From Microvelia longipes (Eukaryota > Arthropoda > Insecta > Hemiptera > Veliidae), in the NCBI GenBank assembly GCA_018340805.1, contig JACMZG010001870.1, forward strand, positions 47,399,341-47,463,340: DNA of 64,000 nt, read 5' to 3'. A model generated the notes under the pieces. That model saw only the letters and a program-made list of their open reading frames with translations, did not search any database and was not told the origin of the DNA. A program made the translations under genes and the position numbers. Of this stretch, positions 1 through 9,360 are shown piece after piece; positions within the stretch are counted from its first letter, which is position 1, and every line of letters begins with the position of its first letter.

Positions 1-92
1 NNNNNNNNNNNNNNNNNNNNNNNNNNNNNNNNNNNNNNNNNNNNNNNNNNNNNNNNNNNNNNNNNNNNNNNNNNNNNNNNNNNNNNNNNNNN
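1..92. other. Assembly gap (run of N)
   Basis: The first 92 positions are unknown bases, so the window starts at a scaffold end or gap. Anything upstream, including the missing 5' exons of the protease, could lie beyond it. Confidence 0.99.
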
Positions 93-678
93 CTTTTATA
101 TACTCCTCTCTCTAGCTTATAAAATTCATTAATTACAAACACTTAATACTTTATTATTGATTTATTAAGGAAGTGATTAAATTAATGTCCTAGAAATCAC
201 AGCATAATCTACCTTATACTGTGACCTAGGTATAACAGGTCTGCCATTGTTTGGGTTAGGATATTTATTCCTCTGCTTATACCTCAAACCAAGCGTACCT
301 GATTTCAAAACTTCTCAAGACAATGTCTATCTTTCAAGACATATATATATATATATATATAAAAACGGGCGATACTTTTTGATTCTTCTTTATCTTCCAG
401 TATATCCTCCCCTCCACTGTATCGGGTTTCTACTTTTGCCAGCCGAGAGGGTTATTCAGATATATATTTTTATATATCCCCTCTCTAGCTTATAAGATTC
501 ATTAATTACAACCACTTAATACTTAATTATTGTTTAATTAAGGAAGTGATTAAATTAATGTCCTAGAAATCGCAGTCATACTTCCCTTAGACTGTGACCC
601 TAGGCAATAACAGGTCTGCCATTGTTTGGGTTTAGGAACATTTATTCCTCTTCTTTTACCTCAAACCAATCGTACCTG
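93..678. repeat. Direct duplication, two diverged ~210-bp copies
   Basis: Positions 93-302 and 468-678 carry the same sequence with scattered substitutions. Each starts near a CTCTCTAGCTTAT block and runs through a shared CAGGTCTGCCATTGTTTGGG block to a CGTACCTG block. The spacer holds a short (AT)n run and a TATCTTCCAG-containing unique piece. No coding potential is supported. It may be a local segmental duplication or two neighbouring copies of one repeat. Confidence 0.85.
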
Positions 679-690
679 TATAAGTCCAAA

Positions 691-1205
691 TACTTATTGT
701 TTCAAGTATCTTATCTTTCAGCCCTGCCGTTAGCCTTCAGTGATATCAAAGACATTATACTTATAGGGACGGTACAACAGTATTAGTATTTTTTGATTGA
801 TACACATTCATTGCGAGCCTTATCTAATTTCTTTTATTTTTTATTTATCATCATCATTGAAATACATTTACATTAATTGAGGTAAACAGATACGCATTTA
901 AACTCGAATCAACATTAAATTATATTCCTACTTCTAATATTAAAAAAAAATATTTTTGTGGGTGTAAGGATTAACTTTTACTAAGCTATTAATTTGTTTA
1001 TTTCCCTTTAGAAACCACTGTCTCATCCGGGTTTTATCTGGTTCCCAAAACATACATTCAAAAGTAGCAACATCGAATGGTGATATATTACATTGGAATT
1101 TTATTTATAATATTTTTTTTTAACGATTTAACTGCCTCATCTAATAGTGATGCCTGACCTTCTATATTTTCCCCCTGAAGGACAGGTCACATTTAAACAC
1201 CGGCC
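691..1205. other. AT-rich non-coding stretch
   Basis: No open frame, splice-site pair or recognisable repeat was seen here. Two short AT-rich homopolymer patches are the only structure. Confidence 0.6.
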
Positions 1206-1511
1206 TTATAGTGTGTCCTCCCATCCTCTTAAAAGTGAATGAGAATTTGTGGACAAATGTTCTAAAACGTCTTTTTGCGCTTTAAATTGACCGAATGTCT
1301 CCGCATTGTCACTTTGTATCCTTAGATTTTTCTTTTTAAAATTTTCAGAACGATGTCGCAATGTTGCATCGACCGAGATACATTTCTTGTTTATTTCATT
1401 TACATGGGCAACTTTTTGAGGTATCCAATGTTTTTCCTTATTAATCTCCGTAAGTTTTGCGTCGAGTTCATTTTGAACTATGAAAAAAATTAGGGCTAAA
1501 GTTAGCTTCAT
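1206..1511 (-). CDS. Hypothetical 101-residue protein with a possible signal peptide
   Basis: An uninterrupted frame starts with a short basic-hydrophobic leader (MKLTLALIFFIV) resembling a signal peptide and continues as a very hydrophilic, Lys/Glu/Asn-rich chain with a single Cys. There is no recognised domain. It could be a small secreted protein, the first exon of a larger gene, or chance. A tRNA-like repeat head lies just upstream on the same strand (about 1590-1640), and there is no obvious TATA box or poly(A) signal. I give it low weight because a frame of this length is not rare in 64 kb. Confidence 0.25.
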   Translation of the reverse strand: MKLTLALIFFIVQNELDAKLTEINKEKHWIPQKVAHVNEINKKCISVDATLRHRSENFKKKNLRIQSDNAETFGQFKAQKDVLEHLSTNSHSLLRGWEDTL

Positions 1512-1730
1512 GTCTGGTCAGTTTTCTTTTCAATTTCTAGTTGATATTTTCAGACTTAATGTTTACTACTTACTTCATCACCCAAATTTTAATTTAGGAT
1601 CCTACCGACTGCGCCACTTTAACCGTGGGGCTTTGGGTGAACTCACACCGGATGGCCAGTCCGGAACCCCACAGAAAAAGGGGATTCCTCTGACTAGGGA
1701 ATCCTGGCCTAATTAAGTCTGAAAGATATC
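1512..1730 (-). repeat. tRNA-derived (SINE-like) repeat fragment
   Basis: Read on the minus strand, 1590-1640 contains TGGCGCAGTCGGTAG, a good match to a tRNA A box. It is more GC-rich than its surroundings. No matching B box or folded cloverleaf was found at the right distance, so this is a degenerate SINE head rather than a tRNA gene. Confidence 0.35.
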
Positions 1731-2231
1731 AGGGTGTTAATCAGAAAACATAAGTAGCATTCAGAGTTAATACGTTTATTGATAAATGTAAGCTGACATA
1801 TATATTTATACGTTGTATTAAAATAACTAGTATAATAGTAGGTATGCTTAACAGGTCTAGGTAAGATCAGTCAGTTTCCTAAGTTACTCAATACTACTAT
1901 GCACATACAAACGGTAAACTCTACTACAAGACAAAGAATTACTTACAGGTCGCTGCGACGATAAATGTGAGGAGCATCTCATCTCTTACTCGATTTTCAA
2001 GCTGATACTAATTGGTTACTAAAACTGTACTATTAAATGACTATCTGATTACTGTATTGTTACTACTCTAATAACTCTTCTATCACTTCTTAACAACTCT
2101 CTATGACTCTCTCTGACGACTCTCTCTCGATTACTCTGTTACTACTGCTTGTTGATTGGTCTCCAGAGCTAGCTTAAATAGTCAAGGGTGGTAACCCCTT
2201 CCAGAAGACCAATCATATCGGCACGTGTGCT
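1731..2231. other. Non-coding, CT-rich tract plus hairpin
   Basis: Positions about 2030-2160 are rich in CTCT/ACTCT motifs. At 2155-2215 the sequence GATTGGTCT recurs inverted as AGACCAATC, giving a possible hairpin. No gene is seen. Confidence 0.5.
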
Positions 2232-2511
2232 CATTGAAACATAATCTAATCGGACATGTTAAATTCACGGGTTTCACTCACACTCATTCACACTGACATA
2301 ACAACGCAGTCATTTACAGGCTTTCAAGGTTAAAAGAACATGTTAATTAAAAACATCTGCCGATGTTATCTCATAGAAGCATAATCTATTTAGACATGTT
2401 AAATTCACGGGTTTCACTCACACTCATTCACACTGACATAACAACGCATTCATTTACAGGCTTTCAAGGTTAAAAGAACATGTTAATTAAAAACATCTGC
2501 CGATGTTATCT
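2232..2511. repeat. Tandem duplication of a 140-bp unit
   Basis: Positions 2232-2371 and 2372-2511 are nearly identical (compare AAATTCACGG at 2261 and at 2401, exactly 140 apart). Only a few substitutions near the 5' edge separate them, so the duplication is young. No coding potential. Confidence 0.9.
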
Positions 2512-2699
2512 CGACCCTGAGATTGTCCCAACTCTGGATGATCTCATCCTTCAAATATGTTGTGTTCAAACTCAATAACAAGCTTAACCAATGCCCGTGT
2601 TATACTAGTTAAAAGCTTAGTTATTTATCTTTAAGTTTAGTCAGTCATTAAAAGTTTTGCGCATTTCCTTTGAAAAATACAGACACAAATAAAAACACA

Positions 2700-2868
2700 G
2701 ATAATGTTCGGGAAGCCAAAAACAATTGATTTATTTCAACCCTAACATACTCTTGAAGGAGGTTTCAATGAGGTTACACAGAGCCCCTGAGAGCCCCAAA
2801 AAGATGTTTCAGGCCTGTCAATGTATTAAGATATGCTATGCCCCCTCTAGTTTATAATATCTCTATGA
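2700..2868 (+). mobile_element. MITE family A fragment
   Basis: It shares GAGGTTACACAGAGCCCC and GCTATGCCCCCTCTAGT with copies at 4634-5050 and 30408-30695. This copy is truncated at its 5' side. The following 2870-3075 is another dispersed repeat, with a GAAAACCAC...CACCTGAAAC-like pattern found in several other places in the window. Confidence 0.6.
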
Positions 2869-3579
2869 ATAAAACAATATAACTATTGCTTCAACATCTC
2901 GTAGCAGATATACACTGGGTGCTATGATGCACACATCAGACTGATAATTTCGAGAAAACCACACACGAGGTCTTAAAAACACCAGAAACATCAGATGAAA
3001 TCTTAGTTTTATAAGGCAAAGTAAATACATTTTTAATGTAATTTTTCCTGGGAAATAAAAAAAGGTACAGGGTACCTTGGAACTGTTCCTCATCATATCG
3101 GATTAACTACGCTGATGTGTTAGACGTAATGAATCAATAATGACGAATGATGGAACAGTGCCCAGATGTAGCATTGCATTTTGCTTGTTACATTTCCTAG
3201 GTGTCTATCGCACATTTATATTGTGTCAACTATTCATGTTTTGTAAAACTCATATAAGACACATTGGTTTAATCCATCACACATTATAACAATCCTAGTA
3301 ATGTATGCTTAGGAAACATTAAAATTATCTTCCAATAGCTTTTGACTGAATGGAACAGATAAATTATAATATAATGAGCAACTTAAGACTTTGTTGTTAA
3401 CTATGGTGATATACTTGTTTACGATCAAAAGTGTCTGAGCATGTTCTCAAATTCAGCCTATAACAGAGTGAATTCTACCGGAAACTGGAAAAACACCCTT
3501 ATAGTATTAGCTTTTGGTTTCATCAATCTTTATGAATACGAATTTAGATTATGGTGCGTTCTCATTGATAAAATTTCAG

Positions 3580-3740
3580 GTTGGGGAACTACAAAAACCA
3601 ACGGAAGATCTTCTAACGTCCTTCTTCAAACAAATCTCCGAGTCATATCACTTGATGAGTGTACAAAATTTTACAAGAAACTTTCGAAGACCAACCCGAC
3701 ACAAATCTGTACATACAGTAAGGGAAGAGACACCTGCCAG
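3580..3740 (+). CDS. Trypsin-like serine protease, penultimate exon
   Basis: The exon is bounded by an acceptor (ATTTCAG before 3580) and a donor (CAG|GTATGT). It starts two bases into a codon, so the previous exon should end with the G of the conserved Gly before WGT. The translation includes WGTTKTNGRSSNVL, the IS..EC cysteine region, a QICTY block and GRDTCQ. The Asp six residues before the catalytic Ser matches Asp189 of trypsin, predicting cleavage after Lys or Arg. The ICTY..G.D.CQ pattern resembles insect venom or salivary S1 proteases (family knowledge). The exons for the catalytic His and Asp are not visible in 93-3579. Confidence 0.88.
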
Positions 3741-5513
3741 GTATGTCATTTATGAAACCTTTTCAGTGTCTCTATGTAGCAGTAGTAAACAATGATTTCC
3801 TTTAACACTTATCCCATTAATTTGGTACAAGGGAAAAGTCTAAAAACACACAACTAAAAACACATCCTAGACTGGGTGGACGGGACAATACAAATTTTTA
3901 GACCGTCGGACCTCTACACATTGGATTGCCAGGCGTCCCGATTTCGGTGGAACAGTCTTAATATTTACTACGTACACTCAGCGTATTTAACAGGCGATCG
4001 TATTGCAAACGTATGCAATACGGTCAACTAACTTCACGGTTCTTACAGCGTCTTTGTTTAGTCGATCGAGTGAGATTACGTGATAACTGATCCCGCCAAA
4101 ACATCGCGTCTTTTATATTGAAGATTCACTTTTGGTCATAAGAAAGTTTAAAACAAAAAATATATTTAATTAATTGCGATTTCTTTGCATAATAATAAAG
4201 TTACACTAAAAAAATAATATTCCAAAAGTTATTTGATCAAAAACGGCTATTTAAAAGTGAAATAAAAGTTCGACTAGACGAGTATCCGTTAAATACGATC
4301 GTCTCTAAAGGTACATCAGCGTATCGGGGGATCCATTTAGATTCCATCGCCCTAGTTCTAGCGTATACGATCGGATCCCCTCCGCATGATTCATACTGCT
4401 AATATTACCGTATTGAGAGATCGTATTCTATAGGATCCGCGGATCTAAAAGTGTGTGTGAACGTACTAATTGACACCTTTATTCCGCTTAAATTTAAAAT
4501 CACACACCGAAACTATAAATGCCCCAATATTTTTAAATTAATTTTTCATGAAATACAAAACGCACCAGCATTTTTTATCTGTATTTATTTATTTTAATTT
4601 ATTTATTATAAATTTAACTTATTCTTAGTAGGTTTAAATAAGGTTACACAGAGACCCAAAAAAGATGTTTCAAGCTTATCAATGTACTGATATACATAGA
4701 GATATATTACTAGAGGGGCCCTATCGGTTGAATTTTGAAACATCGAAAAAGTAACCTGACAACATTCGATTGTCAAAATAATCAAATAAAAGGAAAAAAT
4801 ACAGTAACTTATATAGTAAACCGTTTATAATACAAACCATAACACAAACAATGTGCGGAAAGCCGAAATCAATTGATATATTAAAACCTTCACTCGCTCT
4901 TGAAGGAGGTTTCAATGAGGTTACAAAGAGCCCCAAAAAGATGTTTCAGGTCTTTCAATGCATTGAGATAGGCTATGCCTCCTCTAGTATATATACCTCT
5001 GTGCTGAGATAGGCTATTCCCCCTCAACTAATACATAGTATCTCTATGAAAATAAATCCAAAAAACAATGTAATTTTCATGAGAAATTATAAATGATTCA
5101 ATTTTTTTTAAACAAAATCATTAAGAAAAAGATTTAAATTAAATTATAACTTTAACAGTAACCAATTAGGGTGGTAACTCTTTGATATTGATATATTTTG
5201 GTGGTAAATTTTGATATCGTTGTTTTCTAAAAGAGAGTTAAAAGTTAAGCCCAACTTAATTTCAATATAAAATCTTCATTCAGTAAAATTTTACGAAGAT
5301 TTAAGTTGGCATCACTGCAATTAATCTTTGAAGTGACTCCGCAATCAGGTGTCTCTTTTGGTTGCGTCGCCATGTGTGTTGTAGATATATGTTTGTTATA
5401 AGTATAATTTTTGGATAGACTTCAGCTCTTGGGGTCCTACCAGCAATCAGAAGGGTTATTTCAATTATGTTATTATTTATGTTAATTATGTAACATCTTC
5501 TGCACACTTGCAG
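3741..5513 (+). other. Protease intron with repeats
   Basis: This GT-AG intron of 1773 bp holds nested copies of MITE family A (separate entry). Positions 3840-4620 contain several palindromic GATCG-rich motifs (CGATCG at 3994, 4071 and nearby) but no gene. Positions 5051-5500 show nothing beyond AT-rich sequence. Confidence 0.75.
4634..5050 (-). mobile_element. Nested MITE family A copies (inner 4691-5003)
   Basis: An older copy (4634-4690 plus 5004-5050) is split by a younger one at 4691-5003. The split is flanked by a 4-bp direct repeat CTGA at 4687-4690 and 5004-5007, and removing the inner piece rejoins the outer consensus (..CTGAGATAGGCTAT..). The inner copy starts TATACATAGAGATATATTAC and ends near CCTCTAGTATATATACCTCT. 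No transposase is present, so it is non-autonomous. Confidence 0.8.
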
Positions 5514-5711
5514 GGAGATTCAGGAGGTCCAGTGATGTATGTAGATCCAGACACTAACAGATATACTCTGGTGGGCGTTGTGTCCTACGGTCGTGACTGT
5601 GCTTCTAAAGACCCTGGCGTCAATACAGATGTGTCTGTCTACCTCGACTGGATCCAGGCTGCCATCAAAAGTAAGCTAAACTCCGCAAATGAGGAAGTTG
5701 GAGTGGCTTAA
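5514..5711 (+). CDS. Trypsin-like serine protease, terminal exon
   Basis: The acceptor CTTGCAG precedes 5514. The exon encodes 65 residues and a TAA stop, starting with GDSGGPV, the catalytic Ser195 motif of chymotrypsin-family (S1A) proteases. It continues through [11 protein letters not shown] and PGVNT (Gly216, the Cys220 disulfide and Gly226 are in place) to the conserved C-terminal helix YLDWIQ. With the exon at 3580-3740 this completes the substrate pocket of a trypsin-like enzyme, probably secreted. The frame is intact with no disabling change. The rest of the gene is missing from the window or hidden in unrecognised exons upstream. Confidence 0.92.
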   Translation, partial: GDSGGPVMYVDPDTNRYTLVGVVSYGRDCASKDPGVNTDVSVYLDWIQAAIKSKLNSANEEVGVA

Positions 5712-5721
5712 GGTTTTAAAG

Positions 5722-5727
5722 AATAAA
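5722..5727 (+). promoter_or_regulatory. Polyadenylation signal of the protease
   Basis: AATAAA lies 11 bp after the TAA stop of the protease, a very short 3' UTR. Confidence 0.6.
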
Positions 5728-6120
5728 GACGTTTATTATGGGCTGAGCCCAATTTACATTTCATTTAGTGATCCGGAATCAAAAATATCTAGGCTCACTA
5801 TTAGCTTTAATAGTACTATTAGAAATATCTAGGCTTACATTCACCAGTTTTATACATCAAACTAGTTTAGTGATGCGGAATCAAAAATATCTACGCTAAA
5901 AGCTAGATCTCAAGAAATTGATAAAACTTAGGCGTATTTAATTCAAATGGTCCAGGTAAAGGATCTTGAACAAAGAGACTAAAGGTGGATTCACAATACT
6001 GCGGTAGCAATGCATCCGTTAGTTACATGCGTAGCAGTCATTGTGATGCGGAAAATGATGGTTCCACTATAGTCAACCTTACGACCGCAAGCAATGGACT
6101 TTTAGCACACTTGTAATATT
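5728..6120. other. Non-coding with short direct repeats
   Basis: A block GCGGAATCAAAAATATCTA-like occurs at about 5770 and again near 5873, giving a short dispersed duplication. No gene is seen. Confidence 0.55.
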
Positions 6121-6560
6121 TAGAGGGAGTACTTTGGTAGAATAACGCAGTGATAAGGGAGGGGTCTAGAAGTGAGGTAGTTTCCAGTAGGTACCATAAA
6201 GGTACATAACTCCTACTGGGTCTCACTAAAGGGAGACTAGAGACTCCCCTCTACAAACCTTATGGGAAACAAACAGAAGGCATTTTTCAGCGACGTCACA
6301 TTAAATCACTTTATACAAAAATATTTAAAGAATATATGGGGTTGCTAATAATTACAATTTTGTTTAAATTCATTTTACTTAATTTAAGATAAAATAGTCA
6401 AAAAGTAATGTAATATTTACGAGAAATTGTAATGATTAATCATTATATTTTATTTTTATCAACACATTTTACAATTGAATTGCAAAAATAAAATTATTAC
6501 TTTACCAATTAACAGTTATAGTGCCGAGCTACCCAGAGAATTATAAGAACTGTTATATTC
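6120..6560 (+). repeat. Dispersed repeat B, copy 1
   Basis: Related to 12370-12780: both carry CAGTGATAAGGGA, GGTAC/AGTGCCATAA, AGGGAGACTAGA-like blocks, then CAGCGACGTCACAT / CAGTGATGTCACAT and a long AT-rich tail with AAAATAGTCA. It is non-coding and about 430 bp long. The boundary and class are unknown. Confidence 0.65.
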
Positions 6561-7251
6561 TCCCTCTAAGTATTAGTCTCTTTGATCTTAAATAAAGGGA
6601 ATGACCTGATAAGGAATTTTTTGAACCCTTGGACATTGTATGAGATATTGTATGAGAGGTAATTTTTCTCACCTTTTATGCCCCTATTTAGTTATCTACT
6701 GAAAATGCCGCTCAACTGTGGAGGTCTTTTTTTGGGGATCAAAGTTTGTTACTTATTGTCTAATTAAAAGTTAATATAAAAAAATTTAAAATGTAGGAAA
6801 TAATATTATCATTATTTTCAGGTTCAAATCCAGATGGAAGTACCTGCGCTAAAGTCTGAAATCTTCTTAATTAATTGCTTGTAATTAAGTTCAAAAGTTA
6901 AAATTGTCAGAACTAAGCAGTGTAATATATAATGTTAAAAATACGACTATAAATTTAAAACCTGAGAAAAACACACAATTTAAATAACTATAATTTTTGG
7001 CACTTGAGTTGATCCGATAAATCTGAAGCCAGTCTCATGAAATGGACTGCAGTCTCATGCAAGCATCCCTATTATACCATGCAAAGAACTCTACAATATA
7101 ATACATAGCTTGGAATGTATACCTCCCAACAAACTCACCATATGCTAAGTTTTGATTTGATGCATGAAAGCCTTTGAGAGTTATCATATAACTGCACCAT
7201 ACGCATGGGTAAAAACTTTTTCATACATCCATTAATATACACACAAACACA
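6561..7251. other. AT-rich non-coding
   Basis: Contains a tRNA B-box-like GGTTCAAATCC at about 6821 without an A box, so it may be a SINE scrap. Nothing else is recognised. Confidence 0.5.
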
Positions 7252-7922
7252 TATACTGGGTGAAACATTTCAGATCTACCAACATTATTAAATACTCAAA
7301 AATATGGCGAAAACATGGTCCTAGACTTTAAAAAATGCTCTCTTTCGCCTGTATATTGAATCTTATGAGTTCAAATATACTGTTCTTATTTTGGTAACTA
7401 TTGGCCAAATATGGTAATTTTGTTACCTCTTATGGTAACTTGGAAAAATTTAATTAGACCATACCGTAATATTGCTAATTCTAAAAACTACATTAAATTC
7501 TAAAAAATAATAATATTTACATCACCACATCCCAATAATTTCTCATGAAACTATTGTTTGACATATATAATAGATTTTTGAGAATAACCACAATAAAGAA
7601 ATATTTTTTATAAGAACCTATCGTATGTGTCAAATCTTCATGAAAAATTACCCTGCACATATGTCAAAAGATCCAAGATAAATTGCCGGCCTTTAGTGAT
7701 ATAAGTATCTAAAGTATGCTATTATAAACTTTTCAAATTTATCAAATATGGTAACAAAATTACCATATTTGGGTAATAGTTAGCACAATAATAATAGTGA
7801 CTTTAAACTCACAAGAGTAAATTTACTGAGGGTTGAGACCATGTTTCGAAAGTCTAGGACCATGTTTCTCCTTATTTTTAAGTATTTAATGATGATGCAT
7901 CTGAAATATCCCACCCAGTATA
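7252..7922. mobile_element. TIR element C, ~670 bp, non-autonomous
   Basis: The ends are inverted: TATACTGGGTGAAACATTTC on the left, and the same sequence with two mismatches inverted at 7899-7922. Inner inverted blocks include AAATATGGTAATTTTGTTACC near 7410 and its complement near 7745, and ACATGGTCCTAGACTTT near 7312 versus its complement near 7850. Only short frames occur inside. A possible TA target duplication flanks it. Confidence 0.8.
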
Positions 7923-8244
7923 TAAATATTTATATAAATAAATAAATATAAATACATACATGTATGTATGTAATTATATTCATTTATTTATATAAATATT
8001 GGTCACTTTGAAAAGTCAAATTAGATCATAAAATAACATAAATTTTTTTACCAAAACAGTATTGGTAAATTGAATTCCTGTGAGTAGGAGCCTCAAAAAA
8101 TCTCATATTTAGTGGGGGGAAGAGACCATTTTCGAACTAGGATACTTTTCATCATTTGATACTACCGTGTTTTGCAAAACATGAATAAGTTGATACAAGA
8201 TCTCTGGTAAATACTTCACATTATATTCTTCGGTATTAATTGAA

Positions 8245-8440
8245 GGTCAGAGTGAGTTCAGGCTCTGTCAGGGCCCTGATGAGTTAGACGTAACGAAACA
8301 GAGTGGGACATGAGATTATGTCGAGCCATCAAGTATGACGAATGTCGAATGATGGAACAGTTCCCAGATGTAGCATTACATTTTGCTTGTAACATTTCCT
8401 AGGTGTCTCTCGTACAATTATATTGTGTAGGATACTTTTT
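8245..8440 (+). repeat. Dispersed repeat D, copy with hammerhead-like head
   Basis: Shares GATGGAACAGTTCCCAGATG and the following ~80 bp with copies at 3100-3235 and 27270-27455. The 3' end carries a small hairpin around GTACAATTATATTGTG. The 5' part contains the ribozyme-like motif listed separately. Confidence 0.75.
8263..8303 (+). ncRNA. Hammerhead-ribozyme-like motif (type III order)
   Basis: The core CTGATGA (8276-8282) is followed by a perfect 4-bp stem II (GTTA 8283-8286 with TAAC 8291-8294, loop GACG), then GAA (8295-8297). ACAGAG (8298-8303) pairs perfectly with CTCTGT (8263-8268), which is followed by C8269 to give a GUC cleavage triplet. The weak point is stem I: only AGGGCC lies between cleavage site and core and it does not form a normal hairpin. 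Hammerhead rules are known; activity is not shown. Confidence 0.35.
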
Positions 8441-9360
8441 GCCATTTTCCAGGATTTAATGTTGGTGCGTCTGAAATGGTTCATCTGGTATAACTTTGAC
8501 AAGATATATATTTCTGGAATCAGGAAGTACACGATTGAAAATTCACTATAAAACATAATTTTTAAACTTTTTATTAATATAATACAATAAAATATAAAAT
8601 TAATTCATGAGCTCTTACTATACTTAGATGAAAATATTTAACATCAAACTTTTTAGTGGCACAATAAATCAAAGCTTTCAGAACTTTTTTACCTTGGATC
8701 CCCATGATAAACCTAACAGAGTTTAAACAAAGAGAAAGGAACATTTTAGGTGTACCAACATAAACTCCATAAAAATATGAGTAAAACATGATCCTAGGCT
8801 TTTCAAAATGCTCTCTGTCCCCATTAAATTTGATCTTGAGAGATTTAATTTACCATGGTTTTCTTAATCATTATCTTAAGTGATAATATTGTGACCACTT
8901 TTGGTAACTTTGTAAGTTTAAATTAGTACCTACGGTAATACTTATTTTAAAAACGGCATTTTATTGTAGTTTTTAATTTTGATATCCAAAAAATTTGATA
9001 TTAATGTAATTTTATCCTAGTAAGTTTTTATCAAGCTATAGTTTGTTATATATCATAGAATTTTGTTAAAAATATATCATTCTTGTTTTGAACAAAAATC
9101 TATGTATGTCAAAGAATAGCTCAATGGAGAAATAAACGGAATTTAGTGACATTGATATCAAATTTCTTAGGATTTAATGGGATTTTCAAAACAACCATTA
9201 TTACTGTATGTCCTTTTTAAAGTTGTCAAAAGTAGTTACAAAATTAATATATTTGGGTAATAGTTACTTAAATAAAAATAGTGAATTTGAAGTCGCAAGA
9301 GTCAATTGACTGGGGGTTGAGACAATTTTTCGAAAGTCTAGGACTAGGATAATGGAGTAT
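8441..9360. mobile_element. Diverged copy of TIR element C
   Basis: Inverted blocks matching 7252-7922 recur: ACATGATCCTAGGCTTTTC near 8786 and TCGAAAGTCTAGGACTAGG near 9333, and ATTTGGGTAATAGTTA near 9250. The copy is older and its termini are hard to place. No transposase frame is seen. Confidence 0.55.

Noticed and set aside
1590..1640. tRNA gene candidate (minus strand)
   Set aside because: A good A box but no B box or acceptor stem; scored as a SINE head.
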